This document shows positions 62,330-64,000 of a DNA stretch of 64,000 nucleotides, in pieces (positions within the stretch are counted from its first letter, which is position 1; the number at the start of each line of letters is the position of its first letter). The notes beneath the pieces were generated by a model. It saw only the letters and a list, made by a program, of their open reading frames with translations. It was not told where the DNA came from and did not search any database. A program made the position numbers and the translations under genes. Source of the DNA: Planctomycetota bacterium (GTDB taxonomy: Bacteria > Planctomycetota > UBA1135 > GCA-002686595); the NCBI GenBank assembly GCA_014238415.1, contig JABABA010000012.1, positions 1-64,000 on the forward strand, given 5' to 3'.

Positions 62330-62905
62330 ATGCCTTGGATCAAGACCATTGCCCCGGACGAAGCCAGCGGGCGCCTAGCAAAGACATATGCAGCTTCAAT
62401 CGAACGCGTGGGCAAGGTGTTTGGGATCGTGCGTTCCATGAGCCTCGACCCGCGTGTGTTGGATTCGTCTATGGGGCTCTACCGCAACATTGTCAAGGAA
62501 GGCAACGCTCTCTCTCGGCGCCAGCGTGAGATGCTGGCCACGGTGGTCAGCAAGGCCAACGATTGTCATTACTGAATGCTCTCCCACGCGGACGATCTCC
62601 GGGTTGAGATCGAAAATGAGGGGGGCGACCCCAAGATTGCCGAGCGGGTGCTGGAAGAGTGGCGCGAGGCGAATCTGGACTCGGTGGACACTGCCCTCTG
62701 CACCTATGCAGAAAAACTAACTCATTCTCCAGCTGCTATGACCTCCACAGACATACAGCTTCTACGGGACCAAGGTCTGTCAGACGAGGCAATTCACAGC
62801 GCGATCCAAACGATCTCTTATTTCAACTACATCAACCGAGTAGCAGACGCGGTGCATGTTGAGTTGGAGCCCGAGATGCCGCCCTATGGGGACGGTGGAC
62901 GCTGA
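62330..62905 (+). CDS. AhpD/CMD-family peroxidase-like selenoprotein (in-frame TGA at 62573-62575)
   Basis: 191 codons from ATG 62330, TGA at codon 82. The family block runs SRRQREMLATVVSKANDCHY, then TGA, then MLSHADDL. In AhpD proteins this is Glu...Cys-x-x-Cys...His: Glu67 is 15 residues before the second Cys position and His86 is four after, exactly as in known AhpD (Glu118/Cys130/Cys133/His137 in M. tuberculosis). The TGA takes the second, nucleophilic Cys, so the product would be Cys-His-Tyr-Sec. The C-terminus holds YFNYINRVADAV, a peroxidase-related signature. Reading TGA as stop leaves an 81-residue fragment and a separate ATG-started remainder with no catalytic Cys. A matching SECIS-like hairpin follows. 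Confidence 0.85.
62593..62612 (+). promoter_or_regulatory. SECIS-like hairpin downstream of the TGA in the AhpD-like gene
   Basis: CGATCTC (62593-62599) and GAGATCG (62606-62612) are perfect 7-bp arms around the loop CGGGTT. The loop begins 25 nt after the TGA and has G as its second base, fitting the bacterial SECIS model. Its first five bases match the loop found after the TGA at 40115. Confidence 0.75.
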
Positions 62906-63259
62906 GCCGAGATTCTTGAATTGAGGTGCGCGGCCTGTGCGCTGGAAACAGGCATTGGCAGCAGCGCGTTCTTGCTGAGCGTCAGGAACCTGGTTGGGAT
63001 TTGGCAGGCCTGGACCAGGCTGCGGATCGGGGGCGGTTCGTGTGGCGCAGGGATGGTTCCGGAGCAGAGCCAGCTGATCGGCGTTCGGCGGTGAAAGACT
63101 GTTCATGTGTTGATCCTCTCTGGTCATGCGCGGGATCTACTAGCATTGAATTGCGTAAGATCTCCGCAGGGTTGATACTCGGCTCTGATCCTACGAGACC
63201 CGAAAGGGTATCTTCTGGGATCGGTACCTTCTGCTGGATGCGGATTGTTGCCTCATGCC
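62906..63259. other. 354-bp intergenic region, no gene seen
   Basis: Neither strand shows a frame with signal, motif or neighbour-like composition. No T-run terminator follows the AhpD-like gene. It probably holds the ABC exporter promoter, but no clear -35/-10 pair was identified. Confidence 0.5.
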
Positions 63260-64000
63260 TTGAGCCCCTCAGCAAACAGTAAACCGCTTGGCCTTTATGG
63301 GCTGACCCGTGGCTACCGCAGCCCATACCTTGCCTCGGTGGGGGCTATGGCTGTGGGTATTGGGTTACTATTTGTCGTGCCCGTCGTGATTCGCAGCATG
63401 ATCGACGGGTTTGTTCCTATTGAAGGCGAGGGTGGTAGGCGCTATTCCTTCGTCGCTCCCGAGTGGGTTCGTTTTGTAGCCGATGCCCTTGGTGTAGGTA
63501 CGGAGGTTGTCACGAGCATGATGGTCGCCGGAGCGCTGATCATTGTGGTGACGGTCATGGCGGGACTGTTTCAGTATCTCAAGGGTCACTTGGCGGCGCG
63601 GGCTTCGGAGGCCATTGTGCGCAGCATGCGCAACACCCTGCACTCCCATCTGGCCGCTTTGCCCGCCACCTACTTCGACACTGCAGAGACCGGGGATCTG
63701 GTCCAGCGCTGCACAAGTGATGTGGAGACCGTAAGAGTGTTCCTGGCGGCTCAGGTGGTGGAGATCGGCCGCTCGATTCTGCTGGTGATCTGTGTCACTC
63801 CTGTGCTGTTTGCGCTGTCTGCGTCCCTGGCTTGGGTGACTTTGGCTCTCCTGCCCTTGCTGGTGATCTACTCGGTGTTCTTCTTTGGCAGATTGATCCG
63901 GTATTTCACGGATGTTGACGAAGCGGAGGCGCGCCTGACCACGGTCTTGCAGGAGAACTTGACGGGGATTCGGGTGGTGCGGTCTTTTGGACGGCGTGAG
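63260..64000 (+). CDS. ABC exporter (permease-ATPase fusion), 5' part only
   Basis: 247 codons in frame to the right edge. The best start is TTG 63260, giving MSPSANSKPLGLYGLTRGYR before TM1 (YLASVGAMAVGIGLLFVVPV). Type-I exporter features: TM2 (VAGALIIVVTVMAGLFQYLK), the family block YFDTAETGDLVQRCTSDVET, further helices (SILLVICVTPVLFALSASL; TLALLPLLVIYSVFFFGRL) and LQENLTGIRVVRSFGR at the edge. The nucleotide-binding domain lies beyond the window. It belongs to the MsbA/multidrug-type exporter group; its substrate is unknown. Confidence 0.85.
   Translation, partial: MSPSANSKPLGLYGLTRGYRSPYLASVGAMAVGIGLLFVVPVVIRSMIDGFVPIEGEGGRRYSFVAPEWVRFVADALGVGTEVVTSMMVAGALIIVVTVMAGLFQYLKGHLAARASEAIVRSMRNTLHSHLAALPATYFDTAETGDLVQRCTSDVETVRVFLAAQVVEIGRSILLVICVTPVLFALSASLAWVTLALLPLLVIYSVFFFGRLIRYFTDVDEAEARLTTVLQENLTGIRVVRSFGRRE

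Overview
The window is a gene-dense stretch (roughly 60% GC by eye) of a Gram-negative, aerobic bacterium. LptF, LptG, an LpxL-like acyltransferase, two WaaP-type core kinases and a GT9 glycosyltransferase all point to an LPS outer membrane. The many TPR, HEAT and EF-hand lipoproteins, the A2-type cytochrome oxidase with a diheme cytochrome c, and the fused SCO-DUF420 protein suggest a lineage related to Planctomycetota. That placement is an inference from gene content; no rRNA or tRNA gene was found.

Layout: 1-5.7 kb is a minus-strand run (arylsulfotransferase-like lipoprotein, outer-membrane beta-barrel, large secreted protein, WaaP-like kinase, methyltransferase). At 5.77-5.96 kb there is a candidate small RNA with promoter and strong terminator. 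6.3-13.2 kb carries a UvrD/PcrA helicase, a sigma-54 AAA+ protein without a DNA-binding domain, a CAP-domain lipoprotein and a membrane-anchored helical protein. 13.2-20.7 kb is mostly LPS biogenesis. 20.8-31.1 kb holds an NtrY-like kinase, a galactokinase-family enzyme with a changed sugar site, a Ser/Arg-repeat secreted protein, HEAT proteins, a leucine-dehydrogenase-like enzyme and YgfZ. 31.4-40.4 kb is a complete cytochrome c oxidase operon with heme A synthesis and assembly genes. 40.4-49.5 kb is metabolic and RNA modification (Ogt, Hpt, RluA-type, TruD, MTAP, asparaginase family). 49.5-57.2 kb has an interrupted EF-hand gene, an alanine/sodium symporter, a zinc peptidase and a hybrid histidine kinase. 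57.5-64 kb has small membrane proteins, an M1 peptidase, an AhpD-like protein and the start of an ABC exporter.

The main discovery is two genes that standard annotation would split or truncate because of an in-frame TGA, each best read as selenocysteine. The first (40046-40375) is the last gene of the cox operon: signal peptide, then Sec-Asp-Ser-Cys, then one membrane helix. The second (62330-62905) is an AhpD/carboxymuconolactone-decarboxylase-like protein in which the resolving cysteine of CxxC is Sec (Cys-His-Tyr-Sec). Each TGA is followed at SECIS-like distance by a hairpin, and the two apical loops share the same first five bases (CGGGT). The two cases support each other. The cox-linked one, placed in an operon with SCO and DUF420 copper/oxidase assembly functions, may be an undescribed selenoprotein family.

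Other notable points are the structured RNA candidate at 5.8 kb, an EF-hand gene broken by TAA, a galactokinase homolog with Ala and Phe at sugar-contact positions, an RGG-rich tail on TruD, and three stacked hairpins upstream of hpt.
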